Below are positions 42,363 through 50,658 of a DNA stretch of 57,977 bases, piece after piece (position 1 is the first letter of the stretch; the number at the start of each line of letters is the position of its first letter). Both the position numbers and the translations under genes were made by a program. The notes beneath the pieces are model-generated. The model was not told the DNA's origin, ran no database searches, and worked only from the letters and a program-made list of their open reading frames with translations. Origin of the DNA: Pseudoduganella namucuonensis (GTDB taxonomy: Bacteria > Pseudomonadota > Gammaproteobacteria > Burkholderiales > Burkholderiaceae_D); the NCBI RefSeq assembly GCF_900116645.1, contig NZ_FPBO01000047.1:1-57977 (forward strand), written 5' to 3'.

Positions 42363-42445
42363 AAAAAGGGGTCAGGTTCAATATTCGAAAAAGGGGTCAG
42401 GTTCAATATTCCGCTGCGCGGAATATTGAACCTGACCCCTTTTTC
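42363..42445. repeat. GGGGTCAG element 3: direct copy plus 28-bp perfect palindrome
   Basis: The block AAAAAGGGGTCAGGTTC plus AATATTC occurs at 42363-42386 and again at 42388-42411. The second copy continues into a perfect inverted repeat: 28-base arms at 42387-42414 and 42418-42445 around a TGC loop. It lies between convergent fur and hrcA and could terminate both. Confidence 0.9.
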
Positions 42446-42453
42446 GCCCTTTT

Positions 42454-43473
42454 TTAGTTGTTGCTGAGCGCGTTCGACAGCAGCTTGGCCGTGATGTCGA
42501 CGATGGGGATCACCCGCTCGTAGGCCATGCGCGTCGGCCCGATCACCCCCAGCGTGCCGACGATCTTGCCGTTGGCCTCGTACGGCGCGGTGACCACGCT
42601 CATCTCGTCCATCGGCACCAGGTTCGATTCGCCGCCGATGAAGATCTGCACGCCAGAGGCCTTGCTGGACACGTCCAGCAGCTGCATCAGCCCGGTCTTC
42701 TGCTCGAACATGTCGAACATCTGGCGCAGCGAGCTCATGTTCGAGGACAGGTCGCTCACCGACAGCAGGTTGCGCTCACCGGAAATCACCATGTCCTCGT
42801 TGTTCTCGGCCATCGCCTCGCTGCCGGCCTCGACCGCCACCTGCATCAGGCGCGCCATGTCGGTCTGCAACTGGCGCAATTCGCCCTGCATGCGCCCGCG
42901 CACCTCGTCCAGCGCCAGGCCGCTGTAGTTCTGGTTGATGTAGTTGGCCGACTGGATCAGCTGCGCCGGCGTGTAATCCACGTCGGTCAGCAGCAGGCGG
43001 TTTTGCACGTCGCCGCCGCGGCCGACGATCACCAGCAGGATGCGCTTCTCCGACAGGCGCAGGAACTCGATCTGCTGGAACACCGATTCGTGGCGCGGCG
43101 TCAGCACCACGCCGGCGAACTGCGACAGCGAGGACAGCATCTGCGCCGCGTTGGCGATCAGCTTTTGCGGCTGCTGCTGGCTGGGCATGCGCATGCGCGC
43201 CTCGACCGCGCTCTCGTCGATGTGCTGCACCGTCAGCAGCGTGTCGACGAAGATGCGGTAGCCGCGCGGCGTGGGCACCCGGCCGGCCGAGGTGTGGGGG
43301 CTGGCCACGTAACCCATTTCCTCGAGGTCGGCCATGATGTTGCGGATGGTGGCCGGCGACAGGTCCAGGCCGGAGATTTTCGACAGCGCGCGCGAGCCGA
43401 CGGGCTGGCCGTCGGCGATGTAGCGCTCGACGAGCGCTTTAAGCAGGGTTTGGGCACGGGTATCGAGTTGCAT
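42454..43473 (-). CDS. hrcA: Heat-inducible transcription repressor HrcA
   Basis: A 339-residue repressor of heat-shock genes acting at CIRCE operators. N-terminal winged helix: TLLKALVERYIADGQPVGSR with LDLSPATIRNIMADLEEMGY and VASPHTSAGRVPT, the HrcA signature. The GAF-like middle and C-terminal LGVIGPTRMAYERVIPIVDI complete it. No CIRCE element was seen upstream. Convergent with fur across the palindrome. Confidence 0.96.
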   Translation of the reverse strand: MQLDTRAQTLLKALVERYIADGQPVGSRALSKISGLDLSPATIRNIMADLEEMGYVASPHTSAGRVPTPRGYRIFVDTLLTVQHIDESAVEARMRMPSQQQPQKLIANAAQMLSSLSQFAGVVLTPRHESVFQQIEFLRLSEKRILLVIVGRGGDVQNRLLLTDVDYTPAQLIQSANYINQNYSGLALDEVRGRMQGELRQLQTDMARLMQVAVEAGSEAMAENNEDMVISGERNLLSVSDLSSNMSSLRQMFDMFEQKTGLMQLLDVSSKASGVQIFIGGESNLVPMDEMSVVTAPYEANGKIVGTLGVIGPTRMAYERVIPIVDITAKLLSNALSNN

Positions 43474-43550
43474 GGTTTCTGCCGGACACTATCACTTACT
43501 GGCTATTATTTACCTGCTTATTATGCACGCTGGCGGCGCGTCCCGGTGGA

Positions 43551-44252
43551 TCATTCTTCCAGCTGGGCCGCGATCCAGTCCATCAGCTCGTCCAATGTAG
43601 CGCAAATGGCGTCGGGCCGCACGCCGGCCTCCAGATGGGCGCTGCTGCCGGTGCGGTTCATCCACACCGCGCGCAGGCCGGCCTTTTGCGCGCCCTCCAC
43701 GTCCAGCCGCAAATCGTCGCCGACGTACACGGCCTCGGCCGGCGCCACGCCCAGCGCCTCGCAGGCGGCCAGGAAAATGGCCGGATCCGGCTTGGCGCGG
43801 CCGAAATGGCTGGCCGCCAGCGACACCTTGAAATGGTGGGCGAGGCCGACCAGTTCAAGGTCCGCGTTGCCGTTGGTGACCGTGCCCAAGGTCAGCTTCT
43901 CGCGCAGCTTGAGCAGGCCGGGCAGCACGTCGTCGTAGGGCGTGACGGCGTTGCGCGCGGCGTGGAAATGGCGCATGGCCTCCTCCACGATGGCCTCGTC
44001 CTCGCCCACGTGGGCGAACGCGGCGCGCAGGCCGGCGCGGCGCAGCTTGGCCAGGTCCAGGTGGAATTCGGGCTGGCGCTCGAGCAGCGCCATGCGGCGG
44101 GCCCGCAATTCCTCGATGGTGAACCGTTGCGCCACCTTGGGCGCGTGTTCGGCCAGCCAGGCATGCAGGGTCACCTCGGCCTGCGCGATCACGGGGGCGA
44201 TCGGCCACAGGGTGTCGTCCAGGTCGAACAGGATGGCTTTCACGGTAGTCAT
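43551..44252 (-). CDS. HAD-superfamily hydrolase
   Basis: A 233-residue haloacid-dehalogenase-type phosphatase. Motif I is FDLDDTLWP with both aspartates, motif II is TVTNGNA, motif III the Lys in FGRAKPDPAIFL, and motif IV is VGDDLRLDVEGA. The cap is helical (type I). Related enzymes are phosphoglycolate or nucleotide phosphatases; the substrate is unknown. ATG at 44252 begins MTTVKAILFDLDDTLW, as usual for the family. Confidence 0.92.
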   Translation of the reverse strand: MTTVKAILFDLDDTLWPIAPVIAQAEVTLHAWLAEHAPKVAQRFTIEELRARRMALLERQPEFHLDLAKLRRAGLRAAFAHVGEDEAIVEEAMRHFHAARNAVTPYDDVLPGLLKLREKLTLGTVTNGNADLELVGLAHHFKVSLAASHFGRAKPDPAIFLAACEALGVAPAEAVYVGDDLRLDVEGAQKAGLRAVWMNRTGSSAHLEAGVRPDAICATLDELMDWIAAQLEE

Positions 44253-44337
44253 GGGGCTATTGTCGCACCGCCGGTCACGGCTCTGCAACGCGGCGCGCCA
44301 TGTTAAATTAGCGGATTGACCATCCGGAGCCCGCGCC

Positions 44338-45834
44338 TTGCCGATACCGACACCGTTCCCGTTCCGTTCGCCGTTCCATTCATTTTCGGCCCATGCGCCC
44401 GGCACCGTCCGCCGCTCCCGGCGCGCCGGCCCCGCCCCGCGCGCCCTGCTGGCCCTCGTTCCCCTGCTGCTGAGCGCCTGCGCCAGCGCGCCGCCGCCGG
44501 CGCCTGTCGGCGAGGCGCACGCCTACGTGCTGCTGGGCGAGGAAGGCGCGGCGGTGGCGCGCGTGGTCGTGGACGCGCCGGCCTGCCCGGAGATCGCCAT
44601 CGACGGCCGCGGCCAGCCCATGCGGGTGCGCGCCCTGCCCGCCACGCTGGCGCAGCGGCCCACCGCGTCGTCGCCGGCCGACAGCAAGCCGTCCGTCTTC
44701 CCGCTGCTGACCTGCGAAACCGTGCTGCCGGCCGGCGCCGCCAGCGCCAGCGTGCTGGGCATGGCGCTGCCGCTGCCGCGCGCCGAGCCCCGGCGCATCG
44801 TCGTGGTCGGCGACAGCGGCTGCCGCCTGAAGCGCAAGGACAATGAATTCCAGGAATGCAACGATCCGGAACTGTTCCCCTTCGCCACCGTGGCCGCCGC
44901 CGCCGCGGCCTGGAAACCGGACCTGGTGATCCACGTGGGCGACTACCACTACCGCGAGAACGCCTGCCCGGACGGCAACGCCGGCTGCGCCGGCAGCCCC
45001 TGGGGCTATGGCTGGGACACCTGGCGCGCCGACTTGTTCGGCCCCGCCGCGCCGCTGCTGCGGGCCGCGCCGTGGATCGCCGCGCGCGGCAACCACGAGA
45101 GCTGCGAGCGCGCCGGCCAGGGCTGGTGGAGATTGCTGGACACCCGGCCGCTGCTGGCCGGCCGCGACTGCGACGCCCCCGCGGCCGACCACGTCGGCGA
45201 CTACAGCGATCCCTACGCCGTGCCGCTGGGCGGCGGCGCGCAGTTGCTGGTGATGGACACGGCCGCCACCACCTGGCGCGGCCTGAAACCGGGCGACACC
45301 GGCTACGAGAAATACCGCGACACCTACCGCAAGCTGGACGCGCTGGCGCGCCGCGCCGCCTGGAACATCGGCGTCGCCCACCACCCCATCCTGGGCGTGG
45401 GCGCCGAGCTCAAGAACGGCAAGCTGGAATGGCACAAGGGCGACCTGGGCCTGCAGCAAAGCTTCGGCTCGCTCAACCCGGCGCTGCTGCCATCCGGCAT
45501 GCAGGCGATGATCTCGGGCCACGCCCACCTGTGGGAGCAGCTGAGCTTCGCGACCGACCACCCCAGCCAGTTCGTGGCCGGCATCTCCGGTTCCGCCGAG
45601 GACACCGCGCCGCTGCCCGCCACCCTGCCGCCGGAAGCCATGCCGGCGGCGGGCGTGGAGGTGCGGCATTTCAGCACCTGGATAGGCGGCTTCGGCTTCA
45701 TGGCCCTGGAGCGCATGGAGCGGGACGGGCCCGGCGAATGGCGCGTGACGCTGCACGACCGCCATGGCGCGGTAAAAAACCGCTGCCGCGTCAGCGGCCG
45801 AAGCTCCGTGTGCGAGCTAGCCCAAGTACAATAG
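44338..45834 (+). CDS. Metallophosphoesterase lipoprotein
   Basis: About 498 residues from a TTG; no in-frame ATG lies before the signal peptide, so the exact start is unsure. A hydrophobic stretch ending in LLLSACAS gives a lipobox at about residue 48. The calcineurin-like phosphoesterase core shows VVVGDSGCR, DLVIHVGDYHYREN, ARGNHESCERA, GVAHHPILG and ISGHAHLWEQL: the five metal-binding blocks in order. Likely anchored in the envelope. Substrate unknown; acid-phosphatase-like or nucleotide-cleaving activity is possible. Confidence 0.87.
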   Translation: MPIPTPFPFRSPFHSFSAHAPGTVRRSRRAGPAPRALLALVPLLLSACASAPPPAPVGEAHAYVLLGEEGAAVARVVVDAPACPEIAIDGRGQPMRVRALPATLAQRPTASSPADSKPSVFPLLTCETVLPAGAASASVLGMALPLPRAEPRRIVVVGDSGCRLKRKDNEFQECNDPELFPFATVAAAAAAWKPDLVIHVGDYHYRENACPDGNAGCAGSPWGYGWDTWRADLFGPAAPLLRAAPWIAARGNHESCERAGQGWWRLLDTRPLLAGRDCDAPAADHVGDYSDPYAVPLGGGAQLLVMDTAATTWRGLKPGDTGYEKYRDTYRKLDALARRAAWNIGVAHHPILGVGAELKNGKLEWHKGDLGLQQSFGSLNPALLPSGMQAMISGHAHLWEQLSFATDHPSQFVAGISGSAEDTAPLPATLPPEAMPAAGVEVRHFSTWIGGFGFMALERMERDGPGEWRVTLHDRHGAVKNRCRVSGRSSVCELAQVQ

Positions 45835-45951
45835 ACAGTTTAGCCATGGCGAAGTCACATGCTGTTACAAGTTGCCCACCACGGATGAACTAAAATAGGC
45901 GCCGCGCCGCCACGGCCCAGCTTCCCGACCCATACGTTTTTGGAGAGTTTT

Positions 45952-46566
45952 ATGAAAAGTTTGTACACGCGTTGCGGCGCAGCGCTGCTGTGCGCGACCA
46001 CGCTGGCCGCCTGCGGCGGCGGCGACGACGGCGCGTTCCCGCTGAGCGGCACCATCAACGGCCTGAACCGCGAAGGCCTGATCCTCAGCAACAAGGGCAA
46101 GCAGCTGACCGTGGTCTACTCCTCCACCCCGACTTCCTTCACCTTCCCGGAAACGATCGCGACCGACGCGGAGTTCGAAGTCCTGGTCGCGCAGAACCCG
46201 CCGGGACAAACTTGCACTCCAAGCAACAACAAGAGCAAGGCCAACTACTACACCTACAGCCAGACGGTGATCAATTGCACCACCGAGCCCTTCGTGCTCA
46301 GCGGCAGTATCAGCGGCCTGACCGCGAATGGCCTGGTGCTGGCCAACGGCGCCTCCACCGTGTCGCCGGTGATCAACGCCACCAGCTTCACCTTCGGCAA
46401 GACGGTATTCAACGGCCTGCCCTACGGCGTGACGGTGCTGTCGCAGCCCACCGGCCTGACCTGCACGGTGTTGAATGGCACCAGTATCAACCAGCCCAAT
46501 TCCAAGATGCCGATGGCCGACGTCAACGACATCGTGGTCAATTGCGTTCCTAAAGGGGTTATTTAA
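45952..46566 (+). CDS. Repeat lipoprotein, paralogue 1
   Basis: A 204-residue lipoprotein with a signal peptide and lipobox TLAACGGG. The mature part is two tandem beta-type units of ~85 residues of the pattern LSGTINGLNREGLILSN..., FTFP.., then a Cys-containing closing strand (TCTPSN, VINCTTE / TCTVLNG, VVNCVP), suggesting one disulphide per unit. Such modules are frequent in envelope proteins of this bacterial group; the function is unknown. ATG at 45952 follows TTTTGGAGAG. The stop overlaps the next ATG (TAATG), so the two paralogues are coupled. Confidence 0.8.
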   Translation: MKSLYTRCGAALLCATTLAACGGGDDGAFPLSGTINGLNREGLILSNKGKQLTVVYSSTPTSFTFPETIATDAEFEVLVAQNPPGQTCTPSNNKSKANYYTYSQTVINCTTEPFVLSGSISGLTANGLVLANGASTVSPVINATSFTFGKTVFNGLPYGVTVLSQPTGLTCTVLNGTSINQPNSKMPMADVNDIVVNCVPKGVI

Positions 46567-47156
46567 TGAAAGTATTCAACGCGCGTACGACCGCCGCGCT
46601 CGCCACTCTGCTGGCCCTGGGCGCCTGCGGCGGCAAAGCCTCGTTCGACATCAACGGCACCGTTAGCGGCCTGAACAATCCAGGCCTAGTGCTGGTCAAT
46701 AATAAAAACGGCGACGAGGTGAACGTTCCGGCCGGCGTCACCACCTTCAAGTTCCCGAAATCCATCGACTACGGCACCGAGTACAACGTCACCCTCAAGG
46801 CCAACCCCAGCCACCAGAGCTGCACGGTGGGCAATGGCTCCGGCTCGGCCGGCCATCTGGCGTCCGTCACGGTGGCCGTGATTTGCACGCAAAACGCCTA
46901 CACCATCGGCGGCGTGCTGACCGGCCCGATCGGCGACGGCACCGTGGTGCTGATCAACGGCAGCACCGGCGGCCAAGTCAGCGTCACCAAGGATGCCCTG
47001 AACTTCACCTTCGCGACCCCGGTGGCGGACGGCACGCCTTACGGCGTCGCGGTGCTGAGCCAGCCCGCCAACCTCTCTTGCACGGTCGCCAACGGCTCCG
47101 ACATCATGGGCGAGAGCCCGCGCAACAACATCGTCGTCACTTGCGTGGCGAAGTAG
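46566..47156 (+). CDS. Repeat lipoprotein, paralogue 2
   Basis: A 196-residue lipoprotein (lipobox LGACGG) with the same two-unit architecture as its upstream neighbour: INGTVSGLNNPGLVLVNNK..FKFP.., SCTVGNGS, VAVICTQ, then IGGVLTG..VVLINGS..FTFA, SCTVANGS, VVTCVAK. It clearly arose by gene duplication and divergence. It is translationally coupled through TAATG. An intrinsic terminator lies 111 bases downstream. Confidence 0.8.
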   Translation: MKVFNARTTAALATLLALGACGGKASFDINGTVSGLNNPGLVLVNNKNGDEVNVPAGVTTFKFPKSIDYGTEYNVTLKANPSHQSCTVGNGSGSAGHLASVTVAVICTQNAYTIGGVLTGPIGDGTVVLINGSTGGQVSVTKDALNFTFATPVADGTPYGVAVLSQPANLSCTVANGSDIMGESPRNNIVVTCVAK

Positions 47157-47181
47157 AGATATTCAGGAGGGGAATGAATGG

Positions 47182-47205
47182 TATGGCCAAAATAAATTGG
47201 CCATA
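47182..47205. repeat. Hairpin after the lipoprotein pair
   Basis: TATGGCCAA and its exact complement TTGGCCATA flank AATAAA, 26 bases after the second lipoprotein stop. No T-run follows; it may protect the mRNA 3' end before the terminator further on. Confidence 0.45.
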
Positions 47206-47267
47206 TATTCCGCAACGCAGCATAATTGCACCTGTCTCCTCCAACTCTCTCAACAAGAATTGGATTT

Positions 47268-47296
47268 AGCCCGCTCCCTGAGCGGGCTTTTTTTTT
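47268..47296 (+). terminator. Intrinsic terminator of the lipoprotein operon
   Basis: AGCCCGCTC, loop CCT, GAGCGGGCT, then a run of nine T in all from the last stem base. It is a strong rightward factor-independent terminator. The convergent rsmA stop is 3 bases beyond. On the leftward strand no T-run follows, so it serves the lipoprotein pair. Confidence 0.92.
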
Positions 47297-47298
47297 GC

Positions 47299-48078
47299 TC
47301 AGGCGGCGGGCTTGAGGAGGTTGGCCAGGGCGACGTAGGCGGCCAGGCCGACGGTTTCGGGACGGTCGGTGGGGTTGATGCCGGCGGCCACGATCTGCTC
47401 CTCGGTGAACATGCCGGACAGGCAGTTGCGGATCACCTTGCGGCGCTGCGAGAACGCCTTCTGCACCACCGCCTCCAGCGTCGGGCCGTCGCACGGCAGC
47501 GGATTGGCCACCGGAATCATGCGCACGATCGCCGAATCCACCCGCGGCGGCGGGTCGAAGGCCTCCGGCGGCACCACGAACAGCAAACTCATGTTGTAGC
47601 GCCATTGCAGCATCACCGACAGGCGGCCGTAGACCTTGCTGCCCGGCTCGGCCACCATGCGCTCGACCACTTCCTTTTGCAGCATGAAATGCTGGTCCTG
47701 CACCTTGTCCACGTACTCGGCCAGGTGGAACAGCAGCGGGCTGGAGATGTTGTACGGCAGGTTGCCGACCACGCGCAGCTTCTTCCCCTCCGGCACCGGG
47801 ATGCCGCCGAAATCGAACTTCAGCGCGTCGCCGGAGTGGATGGTCAGGCGCGACGGCTCGTATTTCTTTTCCAGCCGGGCCACCAGGTCGCGGTCCAGTT
47901 CCACCACGTGCATGTGCTTCAGGGAGCGCAGCAGCTGGTCCGTCATCGCGGCCAGGCCGGGGCCGATTTCCACCATGGTGTCGCCGTCGCGCGGGTTGAT
48001 GGATTCGGTGATGTTGCTCAGGACGTTGTCGTCGTGCAGGAAGTTCTGGCCGAAGCGTTTGCGTGCGATGTGTTTCAT
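47299..48078 (-). CDS. rsmA: 16S rRNA (A1518/A1519) dimethyltransferase
   Basis: A 259-residue SAM-dependent enzyme that dimethylates two adjacent adenines near the 3' end of 16S rRNA (KsgA). RKRFGQNFLHDDNVLSNI starts it; VEIGPGLAAMTDQLL is the SAM motif; VVGNLPYNISSPLLFHLAE is the catalytic NLPY motif; SQRRKVIRNCLSG the C-terminal signature. ATG 48078 chosen as usual family start. Order lptD-surA-pdxA-rsmA is conserved. Confidence 0.97.
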   Translation of the reverse strand: MKHIARKRFGQNFLHDDNVLSNITESINPRDGDTMVEIGPGLAAMTDQLLRSLKHMHVVELDRDLVARLEKKYEPSRLTIHSGDALKFDFGGIPVPEGKKLRVVGNLPYNISSPLLFHLAEYVDKVQDQHFMLQKEVVERMVAEPGSKVYGRLSVMLQWRYNMSLLFVVPPEAFDPPPRVDSAIVRMIPVANPLPCDGPTLEAVVQKAFSQRRKVIRNCLSGMFTEEQIVAAGINPTDRPETVGLAAYVALANLLKPAA

Positions 48079-48097
48079 GATGTTTTTCTTGTCGGGT

Positions 48098-49171
48098 TTA
48101 TTTGCCGGCCGCATGCACGGCGTTGGCCATGCGCAGCGCGGTGGCGATCGCCTCTTCCATGCTGCCGTGCTCGGCCAGGCCCAGCCCCTTCCCGGCCAAG
48201 TCCAGCGCCGTGCCGTGGTCGACCGAGGTGCGGATCAGCGGCAGGCCGAGCGTGATGTTGACGCCGCGCCCAAAGGTCGCGTACTTCAGCACCGGCAGTC
48301 CCTGGTCGTGGTACATGGCCAGCACGCAGTCGGCGTCCTTCAGGTATTTGTGCTGGAACAGCGTGTCGGCCGGATACGGGCCGCGCGCGTCGATGCCGCG
48401 CGCGCGCGCCGCCTCCACGGCGGGACCGACCACCTCGATGTCCTCGCGGCCCAGGTAGCCGTTCTCGCCCGCGTGCGGGTTCAGGCCCGCCACCAGGATG
48501 CGCGGCGCGGCGATGCCGAACTTGGTCCTCAGGTCGTGCGCGACGATGTCCAGCGTGGTGGCCAGGCCTTCCCGCGTCAGCGCGGCCGCCACGTCCCTCA
48601 GCGGCAAGTGGGTGGTGGCCAGCGCGACGCGCAAGGGCGGGCTGTCGGCCGGCGCGCAGGGCTGGCCGGCCAGCATCATCACCACCTGGGCGGTGCCGGT
48701 GCGCTCGGCGAAGTATTCGGTGTGGCCGGAGAACTTCACGCCGGCGTCGTTGATGGTGCTCTTTTGCAGCGGCGCGGTGGCCACCGCCTCGAACCAGCCG
48801 GCGCGCACGCCCTCGATGGCGGCGTCCAGCGTGGCCAGCACGGCGCGGCCGTTGTCCTTGTCCAGCTGGCCGGGCACGACGTGGGCCGACAGCGGCACGT
48901 CGATCACGCTGATCCGGTCCGGCCCGAAATGCGGCATGCCGCCGTTGCGCACCGCCTGCAGCGACAGCGCGGACAGGCGGATGGCGGGATCGATGTAACC
49001 GGCCGTCATGGCCAGGAAGGCCGCGTCGCCCAGCAGCACGCAGTTGACCTCGGCCCGCATGGCCCAGGCCGCGCGGATGGCGATCTCGGGACCGATGCCG
49101 GCCGGCTCGCCGCTGGTGACGGCGATGGCGGGGCGCGCTCCCGGGCGCCGATTGTGCAAAGTGGCGCCCAT
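48098..49171 (-). CDS. pdxA: 4-hydroxythreonine-4-phosphate dehydrogenase
   Basis: A 357-residue enzyme of vitamin B6 (pyridoxal phosphate) synthesis. VTSGEPAGIGPEIAIRA is the N-terminal motif; FSGHTEYFAERTGT and LATTHLPLRDV the middle; AGLNPHAGENGYLGREDIEV and AMYHDQGLPVLKYATFGRGV the metal-binding His/Asp segments. Known activity: oxidation and decarboxylation to an aminoacetone phosphate. It lies 19 bases after surA and 19 before rsmA. An alternative start a few codons on is possible. Confidence 0.97.
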   Translation of the reverse strand: MGATLHNRRPGARPAIAVTSGEPAGIGPEIAIRAAWAMRAEVNCVLLGDAAFLAMTAGYIDPAIRLSALSLQAVRNGGMPHFGPDRISVIDVPLSAHVVPGQLDKDNGRAVLATLDAAIEGVRAGWFEAVATAPLQKSTINDAGVKFSGHTEYFAERTGTAQVVMMLAGQPCAPADSPPLRVALATTHLPLRDVAAALTREGLATTLDIVAHDLRTKFGIAAPRILVAGLNPHAGENGYLGREDIEVVGPAVEAARARGIDARGPYPADTLFQHKYLKDADCVLAMYHDQGLPVLKYATFGRGVNITLGLPLIRTSVDHGTALDLAGKGLGLAEHGSMEEAIATALRMANAVHAAGK

Positions 49172-49190
49172 GGCTTGCCCCCCTTGTTGG

Positions 49191-50612
49191 TTACTGTGCC
49201 GGTTTCAGTTCTTCCGCGCGGTATTCGACGTAGGCGCGGTCGCGCACCTGGCGCTGCCAGTCGTCCACGGCCACTTCCAGCTTGCGCTCGCGGATGGCGT
49301 TGCGCGCGGCGTTGCGCTGCTTCTCCTTCGACACGTCCTCGCTCTTGCGCTCGAGCACCTCGATCAGGTGGAAGCCGAAGCTGGTTTCCACCGGCGAGCT
49401 GACCTCGCCCGGCTTCAGGCCGTTCATGGCGGCCTCGAACTCGGGCACGGTGTCGCCCGGGTACAACCAGCCCAGGTCGCCGCCCTTGGCGGCCGAGCCG
49501 TCGTTGGAGACCAGGCGCGCCAGGTCTTCGAACTTGGCGGCCTTGTTGTCCAGGCGTTCCTTCAATTCGGTCAGCTTGCGCTTGGCGTCGGCCGCGCTCA
49601 TGGTCGGCGTCACCTTGATCAGGATGTGGCGCGCGCGGGTCTGCTGCACGGCGGAGGCGGCCTGCGCCTCGGCCACGCTGCGCCGGTCCACCAGCTTCAG
49701 GATGTGGAAGCCGGTCACGCTTTTCATCACCGGCGTGGTCTGGCCCGGCTTCAGCTTGGTCAGCGCCTCGGCGAACAGCGGCGGCAGGCGGTCGGGGGCG
49801 CGCCAGCCCACCTCGCCGCCCTTCAGGGCGTCGCTGGCGTCCGAATAGGTGGCGGCCATCTTGGCGAAGTCGGCGCCGGTGCGCAGCTGGCGCATCACCT
49901 CGTCGGCGCGCGCCTTGCGCTGCGCGATCACCTCGGGCGAGGCGTTCTCGGGGATGCGCACCATGATCTGCGAGATGTTCATCTCGAACTGCTCGGCGGC
50001 GGCCGCCGCCTCGGCGGCGATGTGGGCGTCCACCTCGGCCTCCGAGATCTGCAGCTTGGAGTCCACCTCGTGCTCGCGCAGGCGCTGCATGATGATCTCC
50101 TCGCGGATCTCCTCGCGGAAGGTGGCGAAGGAAGTGCCCTCCTTCTCCAGCTGGTCGCGCATCTGCTGCACCGTCATCTTTTGCTGCTCGGCGATGCGGG
50201 CGATGGTGCGGTCGAGCTGGTTGTCGTCCACCCGCACGCCCATTTCCTTGGCCAGCTGCATCTGGGCGCGCTCGACGATCATGCGCTCCAGGATCTGGCG
50301 CTGCAGGTCGGCCTCGCCGGGCAGTTGCACCTGCTGCGCCTTCATCCGCTGCACCATGGTTTTCACGCGCTCGCTCAGTTCGCGGCGGGTGATGACGTCG
50401 TCGTTGACGACCACGGCGATCGAATCGATGGGCGCGTTGCGGCTCTCGCCGACCGGCACCGGCGGCGTGAAGCCTTTGGTTCCGGCCGCCTGAGCCGCGG
50501 CCGGTTTGGCGTCCTGGGCCAGCGCGTCGCCGCCGGCGGCGACGGCGCACAGCAGCAGGGCTGCGATCTTGAGTTGGTGCATACGGGCATTACGCATAGA
50601 TGTGACGCTCAT
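49191..50612 (-). CDS. surA: Periplasmic chaperone SurA (peptidyl-prolyl isomerase)
   Basis: A 473-residue periplasmic chaperone for outer-membrane proteins. Signal peptide around residues 11-33 (MHQLKIAALLLCAVAAGGDA); ATG 50612, 50597 or 50582 are all possible starts. Then the SurA N-domain (IAVVVNDDVITRRELSERVK, LQRQILERMIVERAQMQLA), and two parvulin PPIase domains (about 200-300 and 310-420; GGEVGWRAPDRLPPLFAEAL and GGDLGWLYPGDTVPEFEAAM). It supports LptD assembly, encoded 46 bases upstream. Confidence 0.96.
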   Translation of the reverse strand: MSVTSMRNARMHQLKIAALLLCAVAAGGDALAQDAKPAAAQAAGTKGFTPPVPVGESRNAPIDSIAVVVNDDVITRRELSERVKTMVQRMKAQQVQLPGEADLQRQILERMIVERAQMQLAKEMGVRVDDNQLDRTIARIAEQQKMTVQQMRDQLEKEGTSFATFREEIREEIIMQRLREHEVDSKLQISEAEVDAHIAAEAAAAAEQFEMNISQIMVRIPENASPEVIAQRKARADEVMRQLRTGADFAKMAATYSDASDALKGGEVGWRAPDRLPPLFAEALTKLKPGQTTPVMKSVTGFHILKLVDRRSVAEAQAASAVQQTRARHILIKVTPTMSAADAKRKLTELKERLDNKAAKFEDLARLVSNDGSAAKGGDLGWLYPGDTVPEFEAAMNGLKPGEVSSPVETSFGFHLIEVLERKSEDVSKEKQRNAARNAIRERKLEVAVDDWQRQVRDRAYVEYRAEELKPAQ

Positions 50613-50658
50613 GAGTCAGGTGGATCGGTGAATTCAACTTGCTGCCTTGCTTGCCGCG

